Numbered from the stretch's first letter, positions 51,701 to 59,748 are shown. The stretch is DNA of 64,000 bases from Dryobates pubescens (GCF_014839835.1 NC_071642.1:7586052-7650051), one strand, 5' to 3'. Numbers and translations are program-made. The notes: generated by a model not told the origin, from the sequence alone.

Positions 51701-54620
51701 CAGCCCTTCAGCCCCACTTGGGTTTGTGGGATGGCCCTGAGCACCAATAGTCATAGAATCAATAAGGTTGGAAAAGACCTCAACTATAATGGTACAAGAG
51801 TCAGAGCCTTGGCTGTCCTGGTGGGTTCTGGTGTCTCAGCAGTGCCTTGGCAGGATGTTCTGTGCCCAGTGGTGCTGTGAGGTGAGCAGTGCCCTGTGGG
51901 GACAGGAGTGAAGGCAAGGACCTGGCAGTGTGGCTCTGTGGGACATGACCAGAGAGGTAGAGCTCCTGCTGCAGTGATTCCAAATGGAAGAGAGGAGCAG
52001 AAAATAAACACTGTGTGTGCAAACATGTCCTGTGTGCCACCCAAGCAGCTGTGGCCCTGCTCTGTCACAGCCTTCCCTAGCCAGGCTTGGTCCTTTTGCA
52101 CTCCTTGACAGCCTGGGCTGCATCCAAAGCAGTGCAGGGAGCAGGTCAAGAGAGGGGATCCTGCTCCTCTGCTCTGCTGACACCTCACCTGCAGTGCTGT
52201 GTCCAGCTATGGGGCCCCCAAAAGAGACATGAACCTGCTGGAGAGGGGCCAGAGAAGGCCACAAATACAATCAGAGAGATGGAGAACCTCTGCTTTGGGC
52301 ACAGGCTGGGAGAGTTGTGGCTGTTCAGCCTGGAGAAGAGAAGGCTTCAGGGAGACCTTAGAGCCCCTTCAAGCTGCATTTCAGTATCTGCAGGGGACCT
52401 GCAGGCAGGCTGGAGAGGGACTGTTCAGAAGGGGCTGTGGGGATAGGACAAGGGACAATGGTTTGAAACTGGAGCAGGGCAGAGTTAGGTTGGCCATCAG
52501 GAGGAAGCTCTGCACCATGAGGGTGGTGAGACACTGGGACAGGCTGCCCAGGGAGGTGGTTGAGGTTCTGTCCCTGGAGACATTCAAGGTCAGATTTGAT
52601 GTGGCTCTGGGCAGGTTGCTCCAGTTGGAGATGTCCCTGCTGAGTGCAGGGAGTTGGACAAGATGCCCTTGGAGGGTGAAGTCTCTGACCCTGCTGTAAG
52701 CTGCTCTCTGTTCTGTGCCTCTGTTGCAGACCCACCCCACACAGACAGCTTTCCTCTCCAGTGTTGACCTGCACACACACTGCTCCTACCAGATGATGTT
52801 GCCTGAGTCCATTGCTATTGTGTGCTCTCCAAAGTACCAGGAGTAAGTATGGAGTGGGGAAGACCTTTTCCTCTGCCTGTGGGGCACAACCAAAGGTTGG
52901 GCAGGAGGTTGTGCCCAGGGACAGGACAGGCTGGAATCCTGGGTCCAGCTCTGGGCTCCCCAGCTGCAGAGGGACAGGGAAGTGCTGGAGAGAGTCCAGG
53001 GCAGGCTGGGAAGCTGCTGAGGGGCCTGGAGCAGCTCTGGCAGGAGCAAAGGCTGAGAGCCCTGGGGCTGAGAGCCTGCAGAAGAGCAGCCCCAGAGGGC
53101 AGCTGAGCAATGCTCAGCAAGAGCTAAAGGAGCTGTGGGGGACAAGAGGCTGGGGCCAGACTCTGCTGAGTGGTGCCCAGGGCCAGGCCAAGGGGCACAA
53201 AGTGGCAGCCAGGAGGTTCTGTTTGCCCCTGAGGGGAAAGTTGTTTGTTGTGAGGGTGCTGGAGGCCTGGAGCAGGCTGCCCAGAGAGGTTGTGGAGTCT
53301 CCTGGTGTGGAGAGCTTCCAACCCCCCCTGGGCATTGTGCTGCTGGGCAAGCTGCTGGGGGTGCCCTGCTGGAGTAGGGGGGTTGGACTGGATGAGCTCC
53401 AGAGCTCCTTTCCAAGACCCAGCTGGCTGTGAGGCCTAACTTCATCAGAAGGCATCCAAGGGCTGTTTACCACAACCCTTCCTCTCTCAGTCTCCTGCTG
53501 GCAATGAGCAGCCAAGTCCCACAAGCAAGGTGTTAGCAGAGGGGCAGCTCCTCTGAGCTGGGCAAGGGGGGAGGTCATGACAGGGCTGTGGTTGGCCACC
53601 CATGGCAGGAGACCTGTCTGTAGCCACAGGGCTGTGGAGAGGAGTGTCCCAGGCAGACAATCATCTGCTCTTGCTGGGGATGTGCAGCCTCAGGCAGGCT
53701 CCTTCAGGCAGAGGGAGAGCTGCTGCTGTTGGCAGAGGCTTGGGCTGCACAGAGCCTCTGTGGTTTGCTCCAGGACAGGGTTCTTCAAGCTGACTGAGCA
53801 CGGCCTGCAGGAGATCTCGTCCTGCCGGCAGAAAGGATTCCACCCACACCCCAAAGACCCTCCTCTCTTCACAGTGAGTCACCCCAAGGGGCACTGGGGG
53901 GGCTGGAGGGCTGCCTTGGACACTTCCCTTGAGTTTATATCCATGGGGAGGGGCCAGGGTGTGGGCTGGGACTGCAGGGTCAGCCTGGCGGTGGCTTGGC
54001 TCTCTCCAGAGCTGGGGTGCAGGTTTCTGAGCAGTTAGCACAGGTGGCACCAAGAAAGGAGCTGCTGGAGAGGGACTTGATAAGAGCCTGTGGTGGTAGG
54101 ACAAGAGGCAGTGGTCTGAAACTAGAGCAGGGTAGGTTTAGCTTGGACAGTGGGAAGAAGTTCTTTACAGGGAGGTTGGTGAGACACTGGAGTGGGTTGC
54201 CCAGGGAAGTTGTGGACATCTCATGCCTGGAAATGTTTGAGACCAAGTTTGGATGAGGCCTTGAACAACCTGGGCTAGTGAGGAGGTGTCCCTGCCCATG
54301 GCAGAGGACTGGAAGGAGATGATCTTTAAGGTCCCTTCCAACCCAGGCCATTCTGTGGTGGAGGTGGGAGCAGGGCAGGTCCAGGTTTGTGTTGGAGAGA
54401 AAGGCAGAGCTGGGTTTGTGTCCTGCCACTGTGTGGCACCAGGCAGGATATGCTCCTGGTCTGGGAGGGCTGCTCTGAGAAGGATCCTGGCTGCAGGGGA
54501 GACTCACCTGAGCTGTGGGAACATCTCAGTAACCTTTTCTCTTCCTCTTCCCCTCTCTTCCAGACCTGCAACCATGTGTCTGTGGTCGAGAGAGACGTGG
54601 TCCTGATGGATCTCCGATAG
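36702..54620 (+). CDS. STAMBP: STAMBP (AMSH), JAMM-domain deubiquitinase (9 coding exons)
   Basis: STAMBP is an endosomal zinc protease that cuts Lys63-linked ubiquitin chains and acts with STAM and ESCRT. Coding exons are 36714-36916, 43452-43527, 44195-44290, 45337-45712, 46922-47046, 49406-49543, 52730-52842, 53774-53873 and 54564-54620, giving 427 residues; the human protein has 424. I prefer the ATG at 36714, which aligns with the human start; an in-frame ATG at 36702 would add four residues. The N-terminal helical (MIT-like) domain spans about residues 1-130. A Gln/Glu-rich coiled coil follows to about 185. The STAM-binding motif [10 protein letters not shown] is at 233-242. The JAMM zinc site is complete: Glu283, His338, His340 and Asp351. 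The ubiquitin-recognition cysteine-rich end FHPHPKDPP is present. Introns carry about 25 CR1 pieces, but all splice sites used are GT-AG. Confidence 0.96.
36930..37420. repeat. C-rich minisatellite just after the first STAMBP coding exon
   Basis: About 490 bases of diverged ~37-bp units such as GGCTGCCCTCTCCCTCCCTC followed by CGCCCCCCTCC. The array starts within about 30 bases of the exon donor. The minus strand carries many GGG and GGGGGG runs, so G-quadruplexes are possible there. The long plus and minus open frames across it are products of low complexity. Confidence 0.93.
37440..37685 (+). mobile_element. CR1 LINE internal fragment in STAMBP intron 2
   Basis: Sense CR1 of about 245 bases from CAGCTGATGATGAGTCC to GGGGTGTTGAGCCTGGAGG. 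The 3' part is missing. Confidence 0.85.
38050..38500 (-). mobile_element. CR1 LINE 3' region in STAMBP intron 2
   Basis: Antisense CR1 of about 450 bases. It has the GTCATCCAGTCAGCAGCTAG terminus and TGACCTGCAGTTGTGCCAGG, a subfamily shared with 47970-48290. Confidence 0.88.
38539..38558. repeat. CA dinucleotide microsatellite
   Basis: Short (CA)n with one interruption in STAMBP intron 2. Confidence 0.7.
38733..38925 (-). mobile_element. CR1 LINE 3' end fragment
   Basis: Antisense CR1 of about 190 bases with terminus GAATCACAGAATGTTGGAGG and CCATCCAGTCCACCCCCCC. Related to the inverted pair at 8890-10930. Confidence 0.88.
38926..39589. other. Unassigned part of STAMBP intron 2
   Basis: About 660 bases with no CR1 match and no exon-like frame I can name. 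Confidence 0.4.
39590..40030 (-). mobile_element. CR1 LINE 3' region in STAMBP intron 2
   Basis: Antisense CR1 of about 440 bases. Its end reads CCCAACATCAACCCAGCACC. Subfamily shared with 47752-47965, 58083-58255 and 36165-36655. Confidence 0.9.
40248..40720 (-). mobile_element. CR1 LINE 3' region in STAMBP intron 2
   Basis: Antisense CR1 of about 470 bases with terminus TCATTGAATGGGTTGGGTTG. It is close to the copy at 49685-50450, sharing CTTCCAGGCTTGGAGCCT. Confidence 0.9.
40934..41158 (+). other. 74-codon open frame with a signal-peptide-like start, STAMBP intron 2
   Basis: ATG at 40934 with A at -3, stop at 41156-41158. The product begins [20 protein letters not shown], which looks like a secretory signal, followed by a cysteine cluster [12 protein letters not shown] and an NIS glycosylation-type site. 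It resembles no protein I know. It lies on the same strand as STAMBP, in non-CR1 sequence. A chance frame is the more likely explanation. Confidence 0.2.
41588..42420 (-). mobile_element. CR1 LINE 3' region in STAMBP intron 2
   Basis: Antisense CR1 of about 830 bases. It starts with GGATCACAGATCAGAGGAGG and extends back to the CTTGGAGAGGCTGAGAGC block. Among the longest copies here. Confidence 0.92.
42421..42869. other. Unassigned part of STAMBP intron 2
   Basis: About 450 bases between two CR1 copies. Nothing recognisable. Confidence 0.35.
42870..42965 (+). mobile_element. CR1 LINE terminal fragment
   Basis: Last ~95 bases of a sense CR1 ending with TTCTGTGATTCCATGACC. It lies about 25 bases from the next sense CR1. 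Confidence 0.8.
42990..43258 (+). mobile_element. CR1 LINE 3' end fragment in STAMBP intron 2
   Basis: Sense CR1 of about 270 bases from GACAGGGGGCAATGGATTTG to CCAACCCAGCCCATCCCATG. It ends about 195 bases before STAMBP exon 3. Confidence 0.9.
44665..45058 (+). mobile_element. CR1 LINE 3' region in STAMBP intron 4
   Basis: Sense CR1 of about 390 bases from GGTAGAGAGAAAGATAGGCT to CCAACCCAATGCCATCTGTG. About 20 bases are missing at the usual CAGGCTGCCCAGGG block. Confidence 0.9.
45337..45712 (+). CDS. STAMBP: STAMBP coiled-coil and STAM-binding exon
   Basis: This 376-base exon encodes the Gln/Glu-rich coiled coil, a Pro/Ser-rich linker and the SH3-binding motif [10 protein letters not shown]. 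The exon ends at AACAACA before GTTAGT. Reading through the donor would give Asn-Asn-Ser-stop. The next exon begins GTGCC and restores Ser in frame. Confidence 0.92.
45930..46385 (+). mobile_element. CR1 LINE 3' region in STAMBP intron 5
   Basis: Sense CR1 of about 455 bases from the CTACAATCTCAGTTCAGG block to TTTTCCAACCTGGTGAATTC. Same subfamily as 123-412. Confidence 0.92.
46386..46921. other. CR1-free end of STAMBP intron 5
   Basis: About 535 bases with no recognisable element. It ends in a good polypyrimidine tract before exon 6. Confidence 0.45.
47230..47538 (+). mobile_element. CR1 LINE 3' end fragment in STAMBP intron 6
   Basis: Sense CR1 of about 310 bases from GGAGCCTGCAGGAAAGCTGG to a GTGATTCTATGACTCTG tail. 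Confidence 0.9.
47752..47965 (-). mobile_element. CR1 LINE 3' end fragment in STAMBP intron 6
   Basis: Antisense CR1 of about 215 bases starting GTCACAGAATCACAGAGTTG. It is followed at once by another antisense CR1 of a different subfamily, so the later element probably inserted into or beside the earlier one. Confidence 0.88.
47970..48290 (-). mobile_element. CR1 LINE 3' region in STAMBP intron 6
   Basis: Antisense CR1 of about 320 bases, subfamily with CAAGCTGACCTGCAATGGTG, like 38050-38500. Its terminal tail is missing or replaced by the junction with the preceding copy. Confidence 0.85.
48653..48762 (-). mobile_element. CR1 LINE 3' end, first part of an interrupted copy
   Basis: Antisense CR1 beginning CACAGAATGGTTTTGGTTGG and ending at TCCTCAGCACCACA. 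The element resumes at 49084 with GAAACCCCTCCAGGG, exactly the next block in intact copies such as 7965-8242. Confidence 0.88.
48763..49083 (+). mobile_element. CR1 LINE internal fragment lying inside an antisense CR1
   Basis: Sense CR1 of about 320 bases from CTGAGTTCTGGGTTCAGTTT to CAGGGGAGGTTTAG. It lacks its own 3' terminus and tail, which is unexpected for an ordinary LINE insertion. Confidence 0.85.
49084..49290 (-). mobile_element. CR1 LINE 3' region, second part of an interrupted copy
   Basis: Antisense continuation of 48653-48762, from GAAACCCCTCCAGGG to the block reading CTACAGCTTCCTGACAGG on the minus strand. It ends about 115 bases before STAMBP exon 7. Confidence 0.88.
49685..50450 (-). 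mobile_element. CR1 LINE 3' region in STAMBP intron 7
   Basis: Antisense CR1 of about 765 bases with terminus GTCACAGAACGGTTTGGGG. It reaches back to the block reading AGCCAAGAGCAAGGTCCTTG on the minus strand. Confidence 0.92.
50451..51034. other. CR1-free part of STAMBP intron 7
   Basis: About 580 bases between two long antisense CR1 copies. A GC-rich core near 50600-50660 stands out, but I cannot assign it. Confidence 0.4.
51035..51745 (-). mobile_element. CR1 LINE 3' region in STAMBP intron 7
   Basis: Antisense CR1 of about 710 bases beginning GTCACAGAATGGTTTGGGTT. A 19-base unit (CTGACCTGGAAGGGTTC) is duplicated in tandem near 51150-51185. Confidence 0.9.
51748..51786 (-). mobile_element. 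CR1 LINE extreme 3' end
   Basis: About 40 bases: CATAGAATCAATAAGGTTGG and AAAGACCTC, the terminus of an antisense CR1 truncated almost immediately. Confidence 0.65.
52090..52690 (+). mobile_element. CR1 LINE 3' region ending next to STAMBP exon 8
   Basis: Sense CR1 of about 600 bases of the ATCTGCAGGGGACCTGC subfamily. It ends about 40 bases before the acceptor of the exon that encodes His340 and Asp351 of the zinc site. The usual TCCCTTCCAACCCAATGC end is shortened. Confidence 0.9.
52730..52842 (+). CDS. STAMBP: STAMBP exon 8, JAMM zinc-site exon
   Basis: Encodes [19 protein letters not shown] and on to IVCSPKYQE. With His338 at the end of the previous exon it supplies the HxH-x10-D part of the JAMM motif: His340 and Asp351. 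TCTGTTGCAG acceptor and GTAAGT donor. CR1 copies lie about 40 bases upstream and 80 bases downstream. Confidence 0.95.
52925..53435 (+). mobile_element. CR1 LINE 3' region in STAMBP intron 8
   Basis: Sense CR1 of about 510 bases, same subfamily as the antisense copy at 27703-28505 (GGGCAGCTGAGCAATGCTC). Ends near TTTCCAAGACCCAGCTGG. Confidence 0.9.
54050..54358 (+). mobile_element. CR1 LINE 3' end fragment in STAMBP intron 9
   Basis: Sense CR1 of about 310 bases from AAGAAAGGAGCTGCTGGAG to CCAGGCCATTCTGTGGTGG. Confidence 0.88.
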
Positions 54621-56099
54621 GCCTCTTGCCTTAAGCACTGACAGAGGACCCCTCCCCACCTTCCTTCTAGGCCTAGGGAATTTGGGGGTTTGCCCTCCTG
54701 TAGCAGGTGATTTCTACTGTGTAGTGCCCCTGCCCCTTCTTCCCCCAGGAGCCATGGTGAGATCACTTCCCTGACCTCACTGGGAGCACCTGGAAGCCTC
54801 AGTGCCTGGTGTGGGGCTGCCAAAGTGGGGCTGAGGTTCAGGGTGTGGGGAAGAGCTGAGTGGAAGTCCAAAGGCAGAAGCTAACACTGGTTGTTTAATA
54901 CTCTTAAGCTATGGCTTGAACAGCTTCTTGGCAGGAGCTGGGGGAGGGGTTCCCTGTGATTTGCTGCAAACTTGAGGTGTGGAAACCTCTCCAAGTGCTT
55001 TCTAAAGTGGGACTTGCCCAGACTGAGCTGTGCTCTGTTTTGCTCTTCTCTCTGGGTTGCTGTTGGCTCAGTGCAGCTGAGAAGTTTTTGCTAGAGTCTA
55101 AAGATGGAACCTTCCTAACCCCTCTCACCCCATCCAAGAGCTTTGTGCTGCTGAGCCAGAGGGAGTCCTGCTGGCTGGAGTGGAGAAGCCTTTGCTAGAG
55201 TCTAAAGATGGAACTTTCCTAACCCCTCTCACCCCATCCAAGAGCTTCGTGCTGCTGAGCCAGAGGGAGTCCTGCTGGCTGGTTCTCAGGTCTCTTTCCA
55301 GTGAGGTCAGAAGGGTCCCAGGCTCCTTTGGCAACCCCTATTTCAGCATTCCAGGGGATGTGGCACTGCTCTGCAGAAGCTGCTTCATTCCAGCCCTGGA
55401 GAGGGTGTCTGGATTCCATCTCCTAGGTGAGAGCCCTTGGGCTGCCCAGTGAGGGCTCGGGGTCAGCTTGCTGCTGGTGCTGCTGTGGAGGAGCCTCTGC
55501 CTGCAGTGTGTTGTGTGAAGGCTCTGGATGGCCACCACCCCTCTGAGACAGGACTCTAGCAGCTTTTGCCACTCCAGTCCTCAAAGCTCACCACACCCAT
55601 TGCCTCCACACTTCTCAGAGCAGTCTGAAGTCCTTGCCAAAGCCGAGTGCCCCGTGACGTCGCCGTTACGCAGTACCCAGCCGGGGACCTCCCCTGAGTG
55701 ACTGTGAGACATCATCCAGCAGCCAGTTCCCTTCCCTGTGCTACCCATCTGGAGCCTCTGCCCCTGCTGCTGGTGGGGGAGAAGCTGTGCTGCAAGGTGG
55801 AAAGCATCTGGCCTCCAAAGGGCTGAGCGTGACCCACAGCATCTCCACATCCTCCGGCAGGATGCTGTGAGGAGCAGTGTGTGGGGAGGGGAGGAAGGCT
55901 TGGAGGAGCTGCCAGCCCACCTGCTGTGCATGATGTGTGTGCTCCATGGCATGGCCTCGGCCTTCCACATCCAGCAGCCTTTGGTGTTCAGTTAACACAG
56001 ATGGATTGGATCAGCTTGGCCTGGTTTCAGCTGCCACTTGTTTTCCTTTGAGCTGACTCCGTGGGGTGGAGGGATCTGACGTGCCTGAGAGCGGGGAGG
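54621..56099 (+). other. STAMBP 3' UTR and downstream region
   Basis: Nearly 1.5 kb without CR1. I found no AATAAA or ATTAAA on the plus strand, so the STAMBP 3' end is not placed. It includes a recent 104-bp duplication (55079-55283) and a CpG-richer patch with TGACGTCGCCGTTACG near 55658. Confidence 0.45.
55079..55283. repeat. Direct tandem duplication, 104-bp unit
   Basis: Two adjacent copies (55079-55182 and 55183-55283) of a block starting GAGAAG and containing GCTAGAGTCTAAAGATGGAA and GAGGGAGTCCTGCTGGCTGG. I count only a few differences over about 100 bases, so the event is recent. Confidence 0.93.
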
Positions 56100-56520
56100 G
56101 AATCCAGGGAAGGGTCTGGAGAACAGGGCTGGGGAGGAGCAGCTGAGGGACCTGGGGGTGTTCAGCCTGGAGAAAAAGAGGCTGAGGGGAAACCTTCTGG
56201 CTCTTTACAACTCCCAGAAAGGCTGGAGCCAGGTGGGGGTTGATCTCTTCTGCCAAGGAACCAGGGACAGGACAAGAGGAAATGTTCTCAGGTTGCCCAG
56301 GGGCAGGTTTAAGTTGGACATGAGGAAAAATTTCTTCCCCTTGAGGATTGTCCAGGCCTGGCCTAAGCTGCTCAAGGCAGTGGTGGAGTCCCTATCCCTG
56401 GAGGGGTTTCAAAGCTGTGGAGGTGTGGTGCTGAGGGCCATGGTTTGGTGGTGCCTTGGCAGTGCTGGCTTCAGGCTTGGACTCCATGATCCAACCAAAC
56501 CCACTCTGACCCCAGGATTC
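56100..56520 (+). mobile_element. CR1 LINE 3' region between STAMBP and ACTG2
   Basis: Sense CR1 of about 420 bases from GGGAAGGGTCTGGAGAACAG to CATGATCCAACCAAACCC. Same subfamily as 31190-31672. Confidence 0.9.
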
Positions 56521-57069
56521 TTTAGGTCTTGGGTCTGAGCTGCTCTCAGGTCTGAGCTGACCTCAGCAGAAAGCTCCAGGCAGGGAGAGGAGCTGGGGGA
56601 AGATCCCTGCTCCAGTCCTCAGTCGTCCCAGTGACCGACAAAGCCCGGCAGGGAATTTCTGGAGCCGCGGGGGCTGCCCTGCTCCCGTCAGCGGCCAGCT
56701 GCCGCCTGCCGCCCGGCCCTGCCCACGGAGCCGGCGCCGTTTTCAGCGCAGCTCTTTCTTCAGCACATTTTCTTTTGCGCATAAAAGTCGCTGAGTCAGC
56801 ACGTTGTGCAGCAGGCTGGACGCTGGCACCGCTCCCTCTGTCCCTCTCAGCCACCCCCTCTGGCCAGCTGCGACTCGTAGCCCTCAGAACCGTTCAAGTC
56901 CCGCGGTGGGGGGCTGGGGCGAAGTTGGCTAAACCCAAACACAAACCTTGCTTCGCACGAAGGGTTTATCCCCTGCAGCGGCACGGGCGGCGTGTTTGGG
57001 GGGGTTCCTGCAGGTAGAGATGCTTCTGGCTGCCTGGGGGATGGGAATGGCAATGCCCTGCCCCAGCCC
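56521..57069. other. CpG-rich CR1-free interval with promoter-like motifs
   Basis: GC- and CpG-rich sequence. GCATAAAAG (56779-56787) resembles a TATA element and is followed at once by CGCTGAGTCAGCA (56789-56801), one base from the palindromic Maf-recognition element. No coding exon is recognised. Confidence 0.4.
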
Positions 57070-57435
57070 CCCCTCGCCCTGCCTCAGCTCCGCTCGCCCT
57101 GTCCTGGTCCTGCTCGCCCTGTCCTGGTCCAGCTCGCCTTGTCCTGGTCCTGCTCGCCCTGCCCCCGCTCCGCTCGCCCTGCCCCCGCTCCGCTCGCCCT
57201 GCCCCCGCTCCGCTCGCCCTGTCCTGGTCCTGCTCGCCCTGCCCCCGCTCCGCTCGCCCTGTCCTGGTCCTGCTCGCCCTGTCCTGGTCCCGCTCTCCCT
57301 GCCCCCGCTCCGCTCGCCCTGTCCTGGTCCTGCTCGCCCTGCCGCCGCTCCGCTCGCCCTGCCTCAGCTCCGCTCGCCCTCTCCTGGTCCTGCTCGCCCT
57401 GCCCCCGCTCCGCTCGCCCTGCCCCAGCTCTGTTC
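57070..57435. repeat. Minisatellite, 20-bp unit, ~18 copies
   Basis: Alternating variants GCTCGCCCTGCCCCCGCTCC and GCTCGCCCTGTCCTGGTCCT in nearly perfect 20-base register. CpG-rich. Frames across it repeat every 20 residues and account for the long open frames on both strands. Confidence 0.96.
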
Positions 57436-58082
57436 TCCGCTTCGTCCATCAGTGGTGGCAGCAGCGGTTTGAAGCGTGACCGCTGCCCTTGCGGGGAGGT
57501 GCTGAGGGTCGTCGGTGTGCCAGGAGTTCTGAAACCCCACCACAAGGCAGGGATTATCTCCCTCCTCGTCCTGCCATCACCCCAGCCGGGGCCAGGCTGG
57601 CCCGGGCCGCGGGATGCTTGGCGTTCCTGCCAGCATCCCAGAGCCGCCGGCGGGATGCGCTGCGCCGGCCAAACCTTTCCTTTTTAGGCTGCGCTCCCGC
57701 TCGGGGCTTTGCCGCCACCGTCCCATCCCAGATTCACACTGGCCAGGCCGAGGTGTCCCATCCTAGCTGGCTGGGTTGGAGTGCTTTGGGGGTCCCGCAG
57801 AAATCCACGAGGAGCTTGGAGCTGCCCCACGAGCACTCGGGATGGAAAAGTGATGACACTTGGTGCTGCAGCCCGAGGGCTGGAGTTGACACCCTGTGGT
57901 CTGTGGGTCAGGGGTGTCCCCCATGGCTTTGGGCATTGTGCCCTCCACCCTGGGGTGGGACAGGGTCCTGCCATTGCCTCCAGGCGGCCCCCCACCGTGG
58001 CTGTGCTCCCTCCACACAGGGCTCTCCCAGCACAAGCTGCTGCCTCCATCAAACCCCTTCTTTTGTTGCCCCTCATTTTCTG
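57436..58082. other. Unassigned GC-rich sequence
   Basis: About 650 bases between a minisatellite and a CR1 fragment. Long frames occur on both strands, but none yields a recognisable protein. Confidence 0.4.
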
Positions 58083-58255
58083 CCTTGGCACAGGCTGCCC
58101 AGGGAGGTGGCAGAGTCCCCATCCCTGGAGGTGCTCCAGAAACCTGTGGCCATGGCCCTTGGGCCCATGGTTTGGTGGCCATGGTGGGGTTGGGTTGATG
58201 TTGGCCTGGGTGATCTCAGAGGCCTTTTCCAACCCAAACAAGTCTCTGACTCTGC
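58083..58255 (+). mobile_element. CR1 LINE 3' end fragment
   Basis: Sense CR1 of about 170 bases from TTGGCACAGGCTGCCCAGG to CCAACCCAAACAAGTCTCTG. Same subfamily as 36165-36655. Confidence 0.9.
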
Positions 58256-59640
58256 TGGGTTTGGGGTTAATTCTTTTTGTTCCTTGGTTGGGGTTTTTTT
58301 TCTGCAGCATGTCATATATGGCAACCTTTTGCCTCAGTGACCTCATGTTTGGCAATGGACCAAGGGAACTGGGCTGGGATGCAAGGCAGCAGCAGGGCCC
58401 TGGGGCTGGGGGCATGTGGTGAGGACACTGAGTGGTGCACGTCCAGGGGACCCAGGGGACAGATGCAGCCCTTGTGTGCTGAGGGTTTCCTGCAGGAAGG
58501 GAGAGAGCCGGGGCAGAGCCTCCCACTGAGGACGCTGTGGAGGTGTGAGGGGGCTGGCTGTGCCTGGGAGGCTCCACGTCCCTGTCCTGCTGGGTGACAG
58601 CTCAGAGTCTGCTCCCTCCCTCCAGGACTCCTGGGTCCCTTCTGGTGGTGGGATCCTAGAGCCCTGGGTCCTTACTGCAGCACCAGTGCCCTCATGTCCC
58701 TGCCCTGAGCACAGCTTGGGAACACGCAAAGCAGAGCAGGAAGCAGCCTGGGCACCACGTGCCTCAGTTTCCCCACCTGCAGTCCACATCCCCATGGCTC
58801 TGGGTGGTGATTCTGAGGCACCTCTCCTGCCTGTTCCTGCCCCATGTGCTCAGGGAAGGTGCCCAGTACGGGGCTGTTGCCCTTAAAAAGACACCAGGAG
58901 GTTGGCAGCCTCTGGTTGTCCTCTGCCAGGGCCGCAGGCTGCTGGGCTCTGCTCACCACCTGCCACAGCTGCATCTGCAGGGCTGGGGGTGGCTCTGCCC
59001 TTCCCTGCTGCATTTGGGCAGGGGACAGTACCCACATCACCCCTTGGGGGGTCCAGGCTCATTCTGCCTCCAAAATCCTGCTGGGCAGACGGTGACAGCC
59101 CAGAGCCTGTTCCCTCCCTCCGGGACTCAGGGACACGCCAGGGCTGGGTGCAGCCCTGACGCAGGGCTGGGCTTTGGAGCCACCAGTCCCAGCCCTGCTC
59201 CAGCTGAGGATGTGAGGGGACAAGGACCTTCAGGGCACCAACAGCCCCAAAACGAGGGCAGGGAGAGAAAACCCCTACAGAGACACATCCCAAAGGATCC
59301 AGATGCCAGGGGGAGACCAGAGCACTTCTGGTATCCGGGCGATGCCAAATCCCTGTCCCGGCCGCGGGGTGTCCCCGGGGGCTCTGCCCCTCTCACAGCC
59401 ACCTCCAGCCGGCTGGGGGCTTTCTCCAGGCTCACCCCACGACCCGGAGATGCTTCCAGCTCCCTTTTGCCGAGATGGTCGCTTATAAGGACTTGAGTCT
59501 CTCTTGTTTATCGCAGCGCAGCGTAAAAGGCAGGGGCTCCCGGCCGGCCGCTGCCTCCCAAGCATCCCCGCACGCATTTTTCTTAGGCTAATTAAGCAGG
59601 CTGGGTCCCACCGCCGGCCCGAGGTCAATTTAATGAAATA
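58256..59640. other. ACTG2 5' flank, unassigned
   Basis: About 1.4 kb free of CR1. A short block (GTGACAGC(T/C)CAGAG, then TTCCCTCCCTCC-like) recurs at about 58590 and 59091. CTTATAAGG near 59485 is CArG-like but one base off. I see no exon. Confidence 0.45.
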
Positions 59641-59645
59641 AAACA

Positions 59646-59655
59646 CCTTATATGG
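59646..59655 (+). promoter_or_regulatory. ACTG2: CArG box (distal) of ACTG2
   Basis: CCTTATATGG fits CC(A/T)6GG exactly, the serum response factor site used by smooth-muscle genes with myocardin. A CATATG E-box follows directly. Confidence 0.85.
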
Positions 59656-59682
59656 CCATATGGCCACCACACCATCCCCGAG

Positions 59683-59692
59683 CCTATTTAGG
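59683..59692 (+). promoter_or_regulatory. ACTG2: CArG box (proximal) of ACTG2
   Basis: CCTATTTAGG, a second exact CC(A/T)6GG match 37 bases downstream of the first, as in known actin promoters with paired CArG elements. Confidence 0.85.
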
Positions 59693-59740
59693 GTCTTTGT
59701 TTAGAGAGGATCCGCCTCTGAGGTTGCAGGAGCTCGCTGG

Positions 59741-59748
59741 TATTTATA
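59741..59748 (+). promoter_or_regulatory. ACTG2: TATA-like box of ACTG2
   Basis: TATTTATA, about 50 bases after the proximal CArG box. A start site near 59770 would give a short non-coding first exon ending at 59800 before GTGAGT. Confidence 0.75.

Noticed and set aside
57684-58577. A 297-codon minus-strand open frame upstream of ACTG2
   Set aside because: It includes antisense CR1 sequence and GC-rich flank, has no recognisable domain, and competes with equally long frames on the other strand.
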